This document shows, in pieces, positions 1-5,841 of a stretch of DNA of 5,841 nucleotides; the first letter of the stretch is position 1, and the number at the start of each line of letters is the position of its first letter. The notes under the pieces are model-generated. The model saw only the letters and a program-made list of their open reading frames with translations. It did not search any database and was not told the origin of the DNA. A program made the translations under genes and the position numbers. The DNA is from Synechococcales cyanobacterium PMM_0073 (GTDB lineage: Bacteria > Cyanobacteriota > Cyanobacteriia > Elainellales > Elainellaceae), in the NCBI GenBank assembly GCA_949127695.1, contig CASBQH010000220.1, positions 1 through 5,841 of the forward strand, written 5' to 3'.

Positions 1-2
1 AC

Positions 3-2003
3 TATGTGGTGCACAAAAGCCACGGGGTTGGGAAGTTTCTGAAGCTGGAAAGCCTGACTATCAATAATGAAACCCGCGAGTATCTGGTGCTGCAATATGC
101 GGACGGGCTGCTGCGCGTGGCTGCCGACCAGCTGAATGCCCTGTCTCGTTTCCGGGCGGCAGGCGACAAGGTGCCCGAACTGAACAAAATGACGGGCAAC
201 GCCTGGGAACGCACCAAGAGCAAGGTGCGGAAGGCGATTAAAAAAGTGGCCGTCGATCTGCTGAGGCTCTACGCTCAACGCGCCCAGCAGGAAGGCTTTA
301 CCTACCCAATGGATACACCCTGGCAGCAGGAAATGGAAGACTCGTTCCCCTACCAGCCGACGGTGGATCAGCTCAAGGCGGTGCAGGACGTGAAGCGCGA
401 CATGGAAGATGCCCGACCGATGGATCGCTTGGTCTGCGGCGATGTCGGCTTTGGCAAAACCGAGGTGGCGATTCGGGCGATCTTTAAGGCGGTGACGTCG
501 GGCAAGCAGGTGGCGCTGCTGGCTCCCACCACGATCCTGACGCAGCAGCATTACCACACCTTCAAAGAGCGGTTTGCGCCTTACCCAGTGCAGGTGGGGC
601 TGCTCAACCGCTTTCGTTCCGCCGAGGAGCGCAAAAATATCCAGCAGCGGCTGAGCACAGGCGAACTCGATATTGTGGTGGGGACGCATCAGCTGTTGGG
701 CAAGGGCATTCAGTTCAAGGATTTGGGGTTGCTGGTCGTAGACGAAGAGCAGCGGTTTGGGGTGAACCAGAAAGAGAAAATCAAGTCGCTGAAAACCCAG
801 GTGGATGTGCTGACGCTCAGCGCCACGCCGATTCCCCGGACGCTCTATATGTCGCTCTCTGGCGTCCGCGAAATGAGCCTAATTACCACGCCGCCGCCCT
901 CGCGTCGCCCGATCAAAACCCACCTATCGCCCTACGATCCAGAGGCCATCCGCACCGCAATTCGCCAAGAGCTAGACCGGGGCGGCCAGATTTTCTACGT
1001 TGTGCCGCGCGTGGAAGGGATTGAAGAAATCTCCGGCAAGCTGCGCGAAATGGTGCCTTCAGCCCGGATTGCGGTGGCACACGGCCAGATGGATGAGGGC
1101 GAACTAGAGGCGACCATGCTCACCTTCAGCAGCGGCGAGGCGGAGATCCTGGTCTGCACCACGATCATCGAATCGGGGCTGGATATTCCGCGTGTCAACA
1201 CAATTTTGATTGAAGATGCCCAGAAGTTTGGACTATCCCAGCTCTACCAGCTGCGAGGCCGAGTCGGTCGCGCCGGGATTCAGGCGCATGCTTGGCTGTT
1301 TTACCCGAAGCAAAGTCAGCTGACCGAAACCGCCCGCCAGCGGCTGCGCGCCATCCAGGAATTTGCCCAGCTCGGCTCTGGCTATCAGCTGGCAGTCCGC
1401 GATATGGAAATTCGGGGCGTCGGCAATCTGCTGGGAGCCGAGCAGTCTGGCCAGATGGACGCAATCGGCTTTGACCTCTACATGGAAATGCTGGAAGAGG
1501 CAATCAAAGAAATCCGGGGGCAGGAAATCCCGCAGGTGGACGACACCCAAATCGACCTCAGCCTCACGGCCTTCATTCCGGCAGATTACATTCCTGACCT
1601 GGATCAAAAGATGAGCGCCTACCGCGCCGTCGCCTCGGCTCAGTCGAAGCGCGAACTCACCGACATTGCCGCCGACTGGAACGACCGCTACGGAGCAATG
1701 CCGTCTGCCGCGACGCAGCTGCTGCGGGTGATGGAGCTGAAGCAGGTGGCGAAATCACTAGGCTTTAGTCGCGTTAAGCCAGAAGGCAAGCAGCATGTGG
1801 TGCTGGAAACGCCGATGGAAGAACCGGCCTGGAATCTGCTGAAGGAAAATCTGCCCTCGCATCTGCAAACCCGCTTTGTCTATACGCCTAACAAGGTGAC
1901 GGTGCGTGGACTAGGCGCACTCAAGGCCGATCTTCAGCTGGAAAACCTGCTGGATTACCTAGGCAGAATGAAGGGCGGACTGCCAGAAGCGGTGGTGGCT
2001 TAG
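3..2003 (+). CDS. mfd: Transcription-repair coupling factor Mfd, C-terminal part (5' truncated by window edge)
   Basis: Mfd is a cytoplasmic DNA translocase that pushes stalled RNA polymerase off damaged DNA and recruits UvrA for nucleotide excision repair. The reading frame is open to the left edge. The first codons give [12 protein letters not shown], which matches the start of the family's RNA-polymerase-interacting (CarD-like) domain, so the GTG at 6 is internal and not a start. Numbering residues from that GTG: polymerase-interacting domain about 1-75; Q-motif region with FPYQPTVDQ near 114; Walker A GDVGFGKT at 145-152; DEEQ box at 246-249; SAT motif at 272-274; QLRGRVGR helicase motif VI at 415-422; RecG-like TRG region about 455-490; C-terminal autoinhibitory domain about 515-640. 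The N-terminal UvrB-like, UvrA-binding modules lie outside the window. All visible catalytic motifs are intact and there is no frameshift. The stop is TAG at 2001-2003. Identification is firm from motif order and full-length similarity to the family. Confidence 0.97.
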   Translation, partial: YVVHKSHGVGKFLKLESLTINNETREYLVLQYADGLLRVAADQLNALSRFRAAGDKVPELNKMTGNAWERTKSKVRKAIKKVAVDLLRLYAQRAQQEGFTYPMDTPWQQEMEDSFPYQPTVDQLKAVQDVKRDMEDARPMDRLVCGDVGFGKTEVAIRAIFKAVTSGKQVALLAPTTILTQQHYHTFKERFAPYPVQVGLLNRFRSAEERKNIQQRLSTGELDIVVGTHQLLGKGIQFKDLGLLVVDEEQRFGVNQKEKIKSLKTQVDVLTLSATPIPRTLYMSLSGVREMSLITTPPPSRRPIKTHLSPYDPEAIRTAIRQELDRGGQIFYVVPRVEGIEEISGKLREMVPSARIAVAHGQMDEGELEATMLTFSSGEAEILVCTTIIESGLDIPRVNTILIEDAQKFGLSQLYQLRGRVGRAGIQAHAWLFYPKQSQLTETARQRLRAIQEFAQLGSGYQLAVRDMEIRGVGNLLGAEQSGQMDAIGFDLYMEMLEEAIKEIRGQEIPQVDDTQIDLSLTAFIPADYIPDLDQKMSAYRAVASAQSKRELTDIAADWNDRYGAMPSAATQLLRVMELKQVAKSLGFSRVKPEGKQHVVLETPMEEPAWNLLKENLPSHLQTRFVYTPNKVTVRGLGALKADLQLENLLDYLGRMKGGLPEAVVA

Positions 2004-2026
2004 AATTGCGGCTCAGCTGATGGGCG

Positions 2027-2057
2027 GACAGAATCACCGTCCCAAACGTGACAGAAT
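2027..2057. repeat. Pair of GACAGAAT direct repeats in the mfd-permease gap
   Basis: The octamer GACAGAAT occurs at 2027-2034 and again at 2050-2057, with start points 23 bp apart, roughly two helical turns. Both copies lie in the 68 bp between the mfd stop and the first possible permease start, a position that would suit a regulator. Eight bases is short and chance is quite possible. I recognise no known operator. Confidence 0.3.
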
Positions 2058-2060
2058 GTT

Positions 2061-2066
2061 AAAGGT
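2061..2066 (+). promoter_or_regulatory. Shine-Dalgarno-like AAAGGT that would favour the TTG start of the permease
   Basis: AAAGGT ends five bases before the TTG at 2072. The ATG at 2093 has nothing comparable, with only CGGTAGCGG upstream. An in-frame TAG at 2066-2068 excludes any start further upstream, so the choice is only between TTG 2072 and ATG 2093. Many cyanobacterial genes start without such a site, so this does not settle it. Confidence 0.4.
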
Positions 2067-2092
2067 AGATCTTGTTTCTTCACGGTAGCGGC

Positions 2093-2908
2093 ATGGCGGT
2101 TCAACCTCTCTCTTCTCATCCTGGGCTGAAGTTTAGTAGCCTACGCGGCATTTTGACCGACAGCCTCACCGTGTTTTGGGGCGACTGGCTCGATCTGCGG
2201 GTGCGGGTGACGCAGGTGGTGGCTTCGGGGCTGATTTCGCCAATTATCTATATTCTGGCCTTTGGGCTAGGGCTGGGCAGTTCGCTGGCCGTCCAGCCGC
2301 CAGTGGGGGATAGCTACCTTGAATTTATTCTGCCGGGAATGGTGGCGCTCTCTTCCATGACCATCAGTTTTGGCGGCACCACTTTCTCAATCTGCGGCGA
2401 GCGGCTCTACTCCAAAACCTTTGAAGAGACGCTCTTGATGCCAGTACAGCCGCTGTCGCTGTTTTTGGGCAAGATGCTGGCGGGCGTAGTGCGGGGGCTA
2501 ATGACCTCGGCGGCGGTGATTGTGATTGCGGTGCTGGTGACGGGCAAGCTGGGCTTTCTCAGTCCGCTGTTTTTGCTGCTGCTGATCCTCAACTCGGCGG
2601 TGTTTGCCGGACTGGGCGTGATTGTTGGCCTTAACGTCAAGTCGCTGGAAGGCGTTGGGCTGTTGAACAACTTTTTGATTGTGCCAATGTCGTTTTTGGG
2701 CGCAACGTTTTTTGATCCGCAGGGGCTGCCGATTGCGATGAAAGTGATCGTCTACCTGCTGCCGCTCACCTACACCAGCACCGGGCTGCGCGCTGCTGCC
2801 TACTTGCCGCTGAGCGAATTTCCCTGGTACAGTATCCCCGTTCTGCTAATCACGGCGATTGGGCTGGCGGCGGTGGGAGCCTACCAGTTCGCGCATCAGC
2901 AGGATTAA
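2093..2908 (+). CDS. ABC-2 type transporter permease
   Basis: This is an inner-membrane permease of the ABC-2 family, whose members pair with a separate ATPase to export drugs, lipids or polysaccharides. The substrate is not readable here. Counting from the ATG at 2093 (271 residues), hydrophobic segments fall at about 39-63, 76-100, 124-150, 156-181, 189-207 and 245-267, giving the six spans typical of the family. A cytoplasmic stretch with ERLYSKTFEETLLMPV (about 103-118) fits the coupling region. The segment about 194-233, containing PMSFLGATFF and then LPLTYTSTGLR, is the ABC-2 signature region. The N-terminus has no signal peptide. A TTG at 2072 with a better ribosome-binding site would add seven residues. 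No ATP-binding subunit is nearby on either side, so the partner must be encoded elsewhere or beyond the window. It follows mfd on the same strand after 89 bp and precedes lysS by 54 bp. Confidence 0.88.
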   Translation: MAVQPLSSHPGLKFSSLRGILTDSLTVFWGDWLDLRVRVTQVVASGLISPIIYILAFGLGLGSSLAVQPPVGDSYLEFILPGMVALSSMTISFGGTTFSICGERLYSKTFEETLLMPVQPLSLFLGKMLAGVVRGLMTSAAVIVIAVLVTGKLGFLSPLFLLLLILNSAVFAGLGVIVGLNVKSLEGVGLLNNFLIVPMSFLGATFFDPQGLPIAMKVIVYLLPLTYTSTGLRAAAYLPLSEFPWYSIPVLLITAIGLAAVGAYQFAHQQD

Positions 2909-2910
2909 GG

Positions 2911-2955
2911 GTTTTGTCTCAAGTTTCTATCTCAACAGGTTTTTATCTTAAACAA
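2911..2955 (+). repeat. Three imperfect direct repeats upstream of lysS
   Basis: Most of the 54-bp gap before lysS consists of three related units: GTTTTGTCTCAA (2911-2922), GTTTCTATCTCAACAG (2923-2938) and GTTTTTATCTTAAACAA (2939-2955). Each runs GTTT, then a TCTYAA core. The block is AT-rich against GC-rich flanks and ends seven bases before the lysS ATG. It may contain promoter or leader elements; TATCTT at 2944-2949 is a poor -10-like hexamer with no convincing -35. No Shine-Dalgarno sequence precedes the lysS ATG. Confidence 0.45.
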
Positions 2956-2962
2956 GTTCACT

Positions 2963-4498
2963 ATGGCCTCCGACGATCTGCGCGCAACTCGCCTCGAAAA
3001 AGCTGACCAGCTCCGTCAGCAGGGCTTAACGCCCTATGCCTACCGCTGGCCGGTGACGCATCATGCCGCTGAACTCCAGGCGAAATATGCCGACTTGGCT
3101 GCGGGTGAAGCTGTGGAAACCGAGGTGGCGGTGGCAGGCCGAATCATGGCGCGGCGCGTCTTTGGCAAGCTGGCCTTTTTTACGCTGCAAGACGAGTCTG
3201 GCCAAATTCAGCTCTATCTGGATAAAAAAGCGTTTGAGGCGCAAATGCCAGATGACCCTGCGGCCTTTGACCGGATTAAGCAGCTCACCGATGTGGGTGA
3301 TTTTCTGGGAGCCAAAGGCAGCATCAAGCGCACCGAAAAAGGCGAACTCTCGGTCTATGTCCAGGCTTTCGAGATCTTGACCAAGGCGCTGCTGCCGCTG
3401 CCCGACAAATGGCATGGCCTGACGGATGTCGAAAAGCGCTACCGCCAGCGCTACGTGGATTTGATCGTCAATCCAGAAGTGCGCGACACGTTTCGCAAGC
3501 GGGCGCTGGTGACGGCGGCAATCCGGCGCTATCTAGACAGCAAAGGCTTTCTAGAAATTGAAACCCCGGTGCTGATGAGCGAAGCCGGTGGCGCAGATGC
3601 CCGTCCGTTTGTCACTTATCACAACAGCCTCGACATGCCGCTCTATCTGCGAATTGCCACCGAGCTGCACCTGAAGCGGCTGGTAGTGGGCGGCTTTGAG
3701 CGGGTCTATGAAATGGGGCGAATCTTTCGCAACGAGGGTATTTCGACAAGGCATAATCCTGAATTCACCTCAATTGAGATGTATCAGGCTTATGGCGACT
3801 ATCAAGACATGATGACCACCGTAGAAGAACTGATCGTGACGGCAGCTGAGGCCATTTTGCCCCAAGCAGCACCCAGCCTGCAAATCAGCTATCAGGATGA
3901 GCCGATTGACCTGACGCCACCCTGGCGACGCATCACGATGCATGAGGCCGTGCAGGAAAAAACTGGCCTCGATTTCAATCAATTCAGCTCGCTAGATCAA
4001 GCCAAAGCTGCCGCCACCACCGCCGGAGTCAAAGACGTTGATGGCTGCGACTCGATAGGCCGTCTGCTAAACGAAGCCTTTGAGCAGACCGTCGAAGCCA
4101 GCCTGATTCAGCCGACTTTTATTACCGACTATCCGGTCGAAATCTCGCCGCTGGCCAAGCCGCACCGCAGCAAGCCCGGGCTAGTGGAGCGCTTCGAGCT
4201 GTTTATTGTCGGGCGCGAAATTGCCAACGGCTTCTCAGAGCTAACCGACCCGATTGACCAGCGCCAGCGATTTGAGGCACAGGCGGCGCGCAAGGCCGCA
4301 GGCGATTTGGAAGCACAGGGCATAGACGAAGACTTTTTGACGGCGCTAGAATATGGCTTGCCGCCGACTGTGGGAATGGGAATGGGAATTGATCGGCTGA
4401 TTATGCTGCTCTGCGACTGCGCCAGCATTCGAGATGTGATCGCCTTCCCGTTATTAAAGCCAGAGGCTACGACAGGAGAAGCGCTTGAAGAAGCATAA
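2963..4498 (+). CDS. lysS: Lysyl-tRNA synthetase, class II
   Basis: LysRS activates lysine with ATP and loads it onto tRNA-Lys in the cytoplasm. The 511-residue length is normal for bacterial class II LysRS. The N-terminal OB-fold anticodon-binding domain covers about 54-140, with [19 protein letters not shown] inside it. The catalytic core carries motif 1 around 178-206 ([20 protein letters not shown]), motif 2 around 245-274 ([15 protein letters not shown], then [12 protein letters not shown]) and motif 3 around 469-483 ([13 protein letters not shown]), followed by [13 protein letters not shown]. The family block [20 protein letters not shown] is present at 411-430. The ATG at 2963 gives the expected N-terminus; it has no ribosome-binding site, which is common in cyanobacteria. 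Residues 484 and 486 are cysteines (LLCDCAS) where many relatives have Thr, Ser or Asn. The stop TAA overlaps the next gene by 14 bases. No T-box or other riboswitch fits in the short leader. Confidence 0.97.
   Translation: MASDDLRATRLEKADQLRQQGLTPYAYRWPVTHHAAELQAKYADLAAGEAVETEVAVAGRIMARRVFGKLAFFTLQDESGQIQLYLDKKAFEAQMPDDPAAFDRIKQLTDVGDFLGAKGSIKRTEKGELSVYVQAFEILTKALLPLPDKWHGLTDVEKRYRQRYVDLIVNPEVRDTFRKRALVTAAIRRYLDSKGFLEIETPVLMSEAGGADARPFVTYHNSLDMPLYLRIATELHLKRLVVGGFERVYEMGRIFRNEGISTRHNPEFTSIEMYQAYGDYQDMMTTVEELIVTAAEAILPQAAPSLQISYQDEPIDLTPPWRRITMHEAVQEKTGLDFNQFSSLDQAKAAATTAGVKDVDGCDSIGRLLNEAFEQTVEASLIQPTFITDYPVEISPLAKPHRSKPGLVERFELFIVGREIANGFSELTDPIDQRQRFEAQAARKAAGDLEAQGIDEDFLTALEYGLPPTVGMGMGIDRLIMLLCDCASIRDVIAFPLLKPEATTGEALEEA
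4474..4479 (+). promoter_or_regulatory. Shine-Dalgarno AGGAGA for the lipoprotein gene, inside lysS
   Basis: AGGAGA lies five bases before the TTG at 4485 and is embedded in the last codons of lysS. It is the clearest ribosome-binding site in the window. It identifies TTG 4485 as the start, and an in-frame TAA at 4455-4457 with no other start codon in between supports the same choice. Confidence 0.75.
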
Positions 4499-5138
4499 AA
4501 TTACTCAAACGATATTTCTGAGCCTAGCGCTAGCAGGCTGCAATCAGCCGCAGCCCGTCGCGGTGGAACCCAGCGTTTCGCCCTCGCTGCTGCCGACCCC
4601 CATCAGCATTCCCGTACCTCAGGCTAGCCCAACTCCGCAGATCCAAACCTATCGCCATAAAAACAACCTGTTTGAGATCTCGTTTCCCAGAGGCTACAGC
4701 TTTAAAACGACCAGCAGCGGCGTCGCGTTTGTCTCAGCCGATCAGCAGTTTGCGGGCGCGGTAGACTATGGCTCTGCGGAGGGCAAGCAGCTGAATAACC
4801 AGCAGCTGGAAGCCTCGCTGAAGGCTGAATTTACCAACCGCCTCAAAGAAGTGAGCTGGCAGGCCGCAAAAGTGCAGCCCGACGGCAGCCTGCGGATTGA
4901 CTGGACGGGCAAAGATAAAAGCGACAAAGCGCTGGATGCCGTTAGCCTAGTCGAGCAGCGCGGCAACAATATTTACGTGCTGAATCTATTTGGCATTGAC
5001 AAGCCCTATCAAAATTACAACAGCGACGCCGAAACCATCGTCAACAGCTACCAGATTCAGCCGCAGTCTAGCCCGTCTCCAGCAGCATCTCCAGCCTCTC
5101 CATCGCCGCAGTCTAGTCCGTCAGCTGATAACAGATAG
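4485..5138 (+). CDS. Small secreted lipoprotein with Pro/Ser-rich flanks, function unknown
   Basis: This is a 217-residue predicted lipoprotein; I do not recognise a named family. The N-terminus has a KKHK basic region, a hydrophobic stretch at 10-17 and a lipobox LAGC at 16-19, so signal peptidase II should cut before Cys19 and leave a lipid-anchored envelope protein. Residues 20-57 are a Pro/Ser-rich linker. A folded core spans about 58-191, starting [13 protein letters not shown] and ending [11 protein letters not shown]. That pattern recalls PsbP/Mog1-like or DUF1795-type alpha-beta domains, but this is a weak resemblance. Residues 194-214 form a second Ser/Pro-rich tail. The coding frame contains no Met codon at all, so the start must be non-ATG. 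TTG 4485 is chosen because of the AGGAGA before it and the lipobox placed 18 residues in. The start lies within lysS in another frame, giving a 14-base overlap and probable translational coupling. Confidence 0.82.
   Translation: MKKHKITQTIFLSLALAGCNQPQPVAVEPSVSPSLLPTPISIPVPQASPTPQIQTYRHKNNLFEISFPRGYSFKTTSSGVAFVSADQQFAGAVDYGSAEGKQLNNQQLEASLKAEFTNRLKEVSWQAAKVQPDGSLRIDWTGKDKSDKALDAVSLVEQRGNNIYVLNLFGIDKPYQNYNSDAETIVNSYQIQPQSSPSPAASPASPSPQSSPSADNR
5061..5122 (+). repeat. 17-bp direct repeat coding the Ser/Pro-rich lipoprotein tail
   Basis: CCGCAGTCTAGCCCGTC at 5061-5077 recurs at 5106-5122 with one mismatch (T for C). The copies are 45 bp apart, an exact multiple of three, and both encode the same PQSSPS peptide. 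Between them are further TCTCCAGC-like units. The tail probably grew by in-frame slippage or duplication. Confidence 0.6.
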
Positions 5139-5157
5139 GTGACTTTTATTGGGAACT

Positions 5158-5247
5158 GTTCTAGCCAGTCGCAGTGAACGCAGAATCAGCCTCTGGATGG
5201 CAGGGCAGTCGTTCAGCAGATTGACGGGTTTGGCGAGCGGCTAGAAC
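5158..5247. repeat. Perfect 9-bp inverted repeat GTTCTAGCC / GGCTAGAAC
   Basis: GTTCTAGCC at 5158-5166 is exactly complementary to GGCTAGAAC at 5239-5247, with 72 bp between. A related TTCTAGTCAG lies at 5292-5301, compared with TTCTAGCCAG at 5159-5168. The arms could bracket a small inserted element or form the base of an RNA stem. The length is only modestly beyond chance in a gap of this size. Confidence 0.4.
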
Positions 5248-5358
5248 TCGGTCGCCATGTGGCTTTCTCAGCAGCTCATTGAACTCTGAACTTCTAGTCA
5301 GCGACGCCTTAAGCTTTGGGTTTACCAACTGCGAATGAGCAGTCAAAAAGATTGGCAA

Positions 5359-5387
5359 GATTCTTCAGATCCAAAGCCTGAGAAATC
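5359..5387. other. Imperfect hairpin, possible weak 3'-end structure
   Basis: GATTCTTCAG at 5359-5368 pairs with CTGAGAAATC at 5378-5387 around a 9-base loop, with one mismatch and one G-T wobble. It lies about 20 bases past the stop of the minus-strand pseudouridine synthase gene. Read on that strand, a run of five Ts follows only after about ten further bases. It is AT-rich and lacks an adjoining T-tract, so it is not a convincing intrinsic terminator. Confidence 0.25.
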
Positions 5388-5406
5388 ACGATATCAAAGC
5401 TGCTGA

Positions 5407-5841
5407 TCAAAACGGCATCTCGCTCTCTAGCTGTAGCGTTTTCCCAGTTTGCGGATGGCAGCAGCGCAGAGTTTTGGCATGTAGATAGAGCCGATCGCCC
5501 GCTTGACCATACAGCCCATCGCCCAAGATTGGCATGGCCAAACCCTGTGGATCAGCCGCATGGACGCGAATCTGGTGACTGCGCCCGGTCAGCGGCAGAA
5601 ATTCGACCCGCGCAGTTTCGCCGCCGCTCAGGACGCGGAACTGAGTTTGGCTGGGCTTGCCACGCTGCCGATCCACAACCTGACGCGGACGCTGCTCCGG
5701 ATCACCCCAGAGCGGCAGATCAATCAGTCCAGCGGCGGCAGCCTCCAGAGAGCCAGCCTCCAGAGAGCCAGCCTCCAGAGAGCCAGCCAGCAGCGCCTCA
5801 TAAGCTTTATGCACCCGCCGCTGGGCAAACTGTTGGCTCAA
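5407..5841 (-). CDS. RluA-family pseudouridine synthase, C-terminal part (5' truncated by window edge)
   Basis: Enzymes of this family convert specific uridines in rRNA or tRNA to pseudouridine in the cytoplasm. The 144 visible residues match the C-terminal half of the catalytic domain. They begin SQQFAQRRVHKAYEALL, which corresponds to the family's FxxRxVxKxYxA strand. GLIDLPLWGDPEQRPRQVV and GKPSQTQFRVL follow, then LTGRSHQIRVH (about residues 83-93), PILGDGLYG (about 103-111) and LHAKTLRCCHPQTGK. The C-terminus at MPF is a normal family end. The catalytic Asp of the HRLDxxTSG motif lies beyond the right edge. The TTG at 5841 is an internal leucine codon at the edge and not a real start. 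The GLIDLPL...GKPSQT pattern looks closer to RluA than RluD, but I would not assign a target. A threefold GSLEA repeat is inserted at about residues 19-33. The gene converges on the lipoprotein gene. Confidence 0.93.
   Translation of the reverse strand: MSQQFAQRRVHKAYEALLAGSLEAGSLEAGSLEAAAAGLIDLPLWGDPEQRPRQVVDRQRGKPSQTQFRVLSGGETARVEFLPLTGRSHQIRVHAADPQGLAMPILGDGLYGQAGDRLYLHAKTLRCCHPQTGKTLQLESEMPF
5741..5785 (-). repeat. Three perfect tandem copies of a 15-bp unit within the pseudouridine synthase gene
   Basis: The plus-strand unit GCCTCCAGAGAGCCA occurs at 5741-5755, 5756-5770 and 5771-5785 without a single mismatch; two bases before and three after extend the periodicity. On the coding strand it encodes GSLEA three times. 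The unit length is a multiple of three, so changes in copy number keep the frame. It falls in the loop between the KAYEALL strand and GLIDLPL, where RluA relatives carry only a short linker. Confidence 0.92.

Larger units (their letters stand above)
5139..5406. other. Non-coding gap between convergent genes
   Basis: These 268 bp separate the lipoprotein gene from the convergent pseudouridine synthase gene. I translated the plus strand in three frames and looked at the 65-codon minus-strand open frame at 5161-5358. None gave a recognisable protein, a credible start with ribosome-binding site, or a trace of an adjacent gene. No tRNA-like fold or GC-rich hairpin with a T-tract is evident, so no standard terminator can be assigned to either gene. 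The visible structure is one 9-bp inverted repeat and one imperfect hairpin. Confidence 0.6.

Noticed and set aside
995..1607. Overlapping minus-strand open frames opposite mfd
   Set aside because: They lie opposite strongly conserved Mfd helicase motifs, give low-complexity sequence with no recognisable domain, and are expected by chance in GC-rich coding DNA.
2006..2034. Possible promoter TTGCGG, 17-base spacer, CAGAAT before the permease
   Set aside because: Both hexamers match the sigma-70 consensus poorly, and such matches are common by chance.
3026..3415. 129-codon minus-strand open frame opposite lysS
   Set aside because: It is antisense to the LysRS OB-fold region, has no recognisable domain and is a shadow of conserved coding sequence.
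4372..4389. Three tandem GGGAAT hexamers in lysS
   Set aside because: They encode the GMGMGI stretch of class II motif 3, so protein constraint explains the repeat.
5161..5358. 65-codon minus-strand open frame in the convergent gap
   Set aside because: It has only a TTG start with a weak upstream purine stretch, no family resemblance and no signal peptide; a frame of this length is unremarkable.
5335..5406. 23-codon plus-strand frame starting ATG, rich in charged residues
   Set aside because: It has no ribosome-binding site and no recognisable feature; too short to support.
5407..5841. Treating TTG 5841 as the start of the pseudouridine synthase
   Set aside because: Family alignment shows the protein continues upstream with the catalytic HRLD region; the TTG is an internal Leu codon at the window edge.
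1..5841. HIP1 octamers (GCGATCGC) as a cyanobacterial marker
   Set aside because: No exact copy was found by eye, only near matches such as CGATCGCC near 5493. Absence in a window this short does not exclude a cyanobacterium, since HIP1 density varies widely.

Overview
This window looks like ordinary chromosomal DNA from a cyanobacterium, probably a GC-rich filamentous or Leptolyngbya-like type. That assignment is inference: the Mfd, ABC-2 permease and LysRS proteins read like cyanobacterial versions of their families, and ribosome-binding sites are used inconsistently. I found no exact copy of the cyanobacterial HIP1 octamer by eye, so the lineage call is moderate.

Layout: positions 3-2003 (+) hold the C-terminal two thirds of mfd, the transcription-repair coupling factor, cut by the left edge. 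After a short gap, 2093-2908 (+; alternative start 2072) encodes an ABC-2 type membrane permease with no ATPase partner in view. A 54-bp AT-rich gap with three imperfect direct repeats leads to lysS (2963-4498, +), a complete class II lysyl-tRNA synthetase. A small lipoprotein gene (4485-5138, +) begins with TTG inside the last codons of lysS, behind a good Shine-Dalgarno sequence. Positions 5139-5406 hold no gene I can support, only an inverted repeat and a weak hairpin. The right edge (5841-5407, -) carries the C-terminal part of an RluA-family pseudouridine synthase, convergent with the rest.

The four plus-strand genes are closely spaced and could be co-transcribed, but they do not form a recognisable pathway: DNA repair, membrane export, tRNA charging and an envelope lipoprotein. 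The only tight coupling is lysS with the lipoprotein gene. I see no mobile element, CRISPR array, RNA gene or defence system.

The points most worth a second look are a perfect three-copy 15-bp tandem repeat inside the pseudouridine synthase gene, the nested TTG start of the lipoprotein gene, the lipoprotein itself (a core of uncertain family between two Pro/Ser-rich tails), and the repeat array just upstream of lysS.
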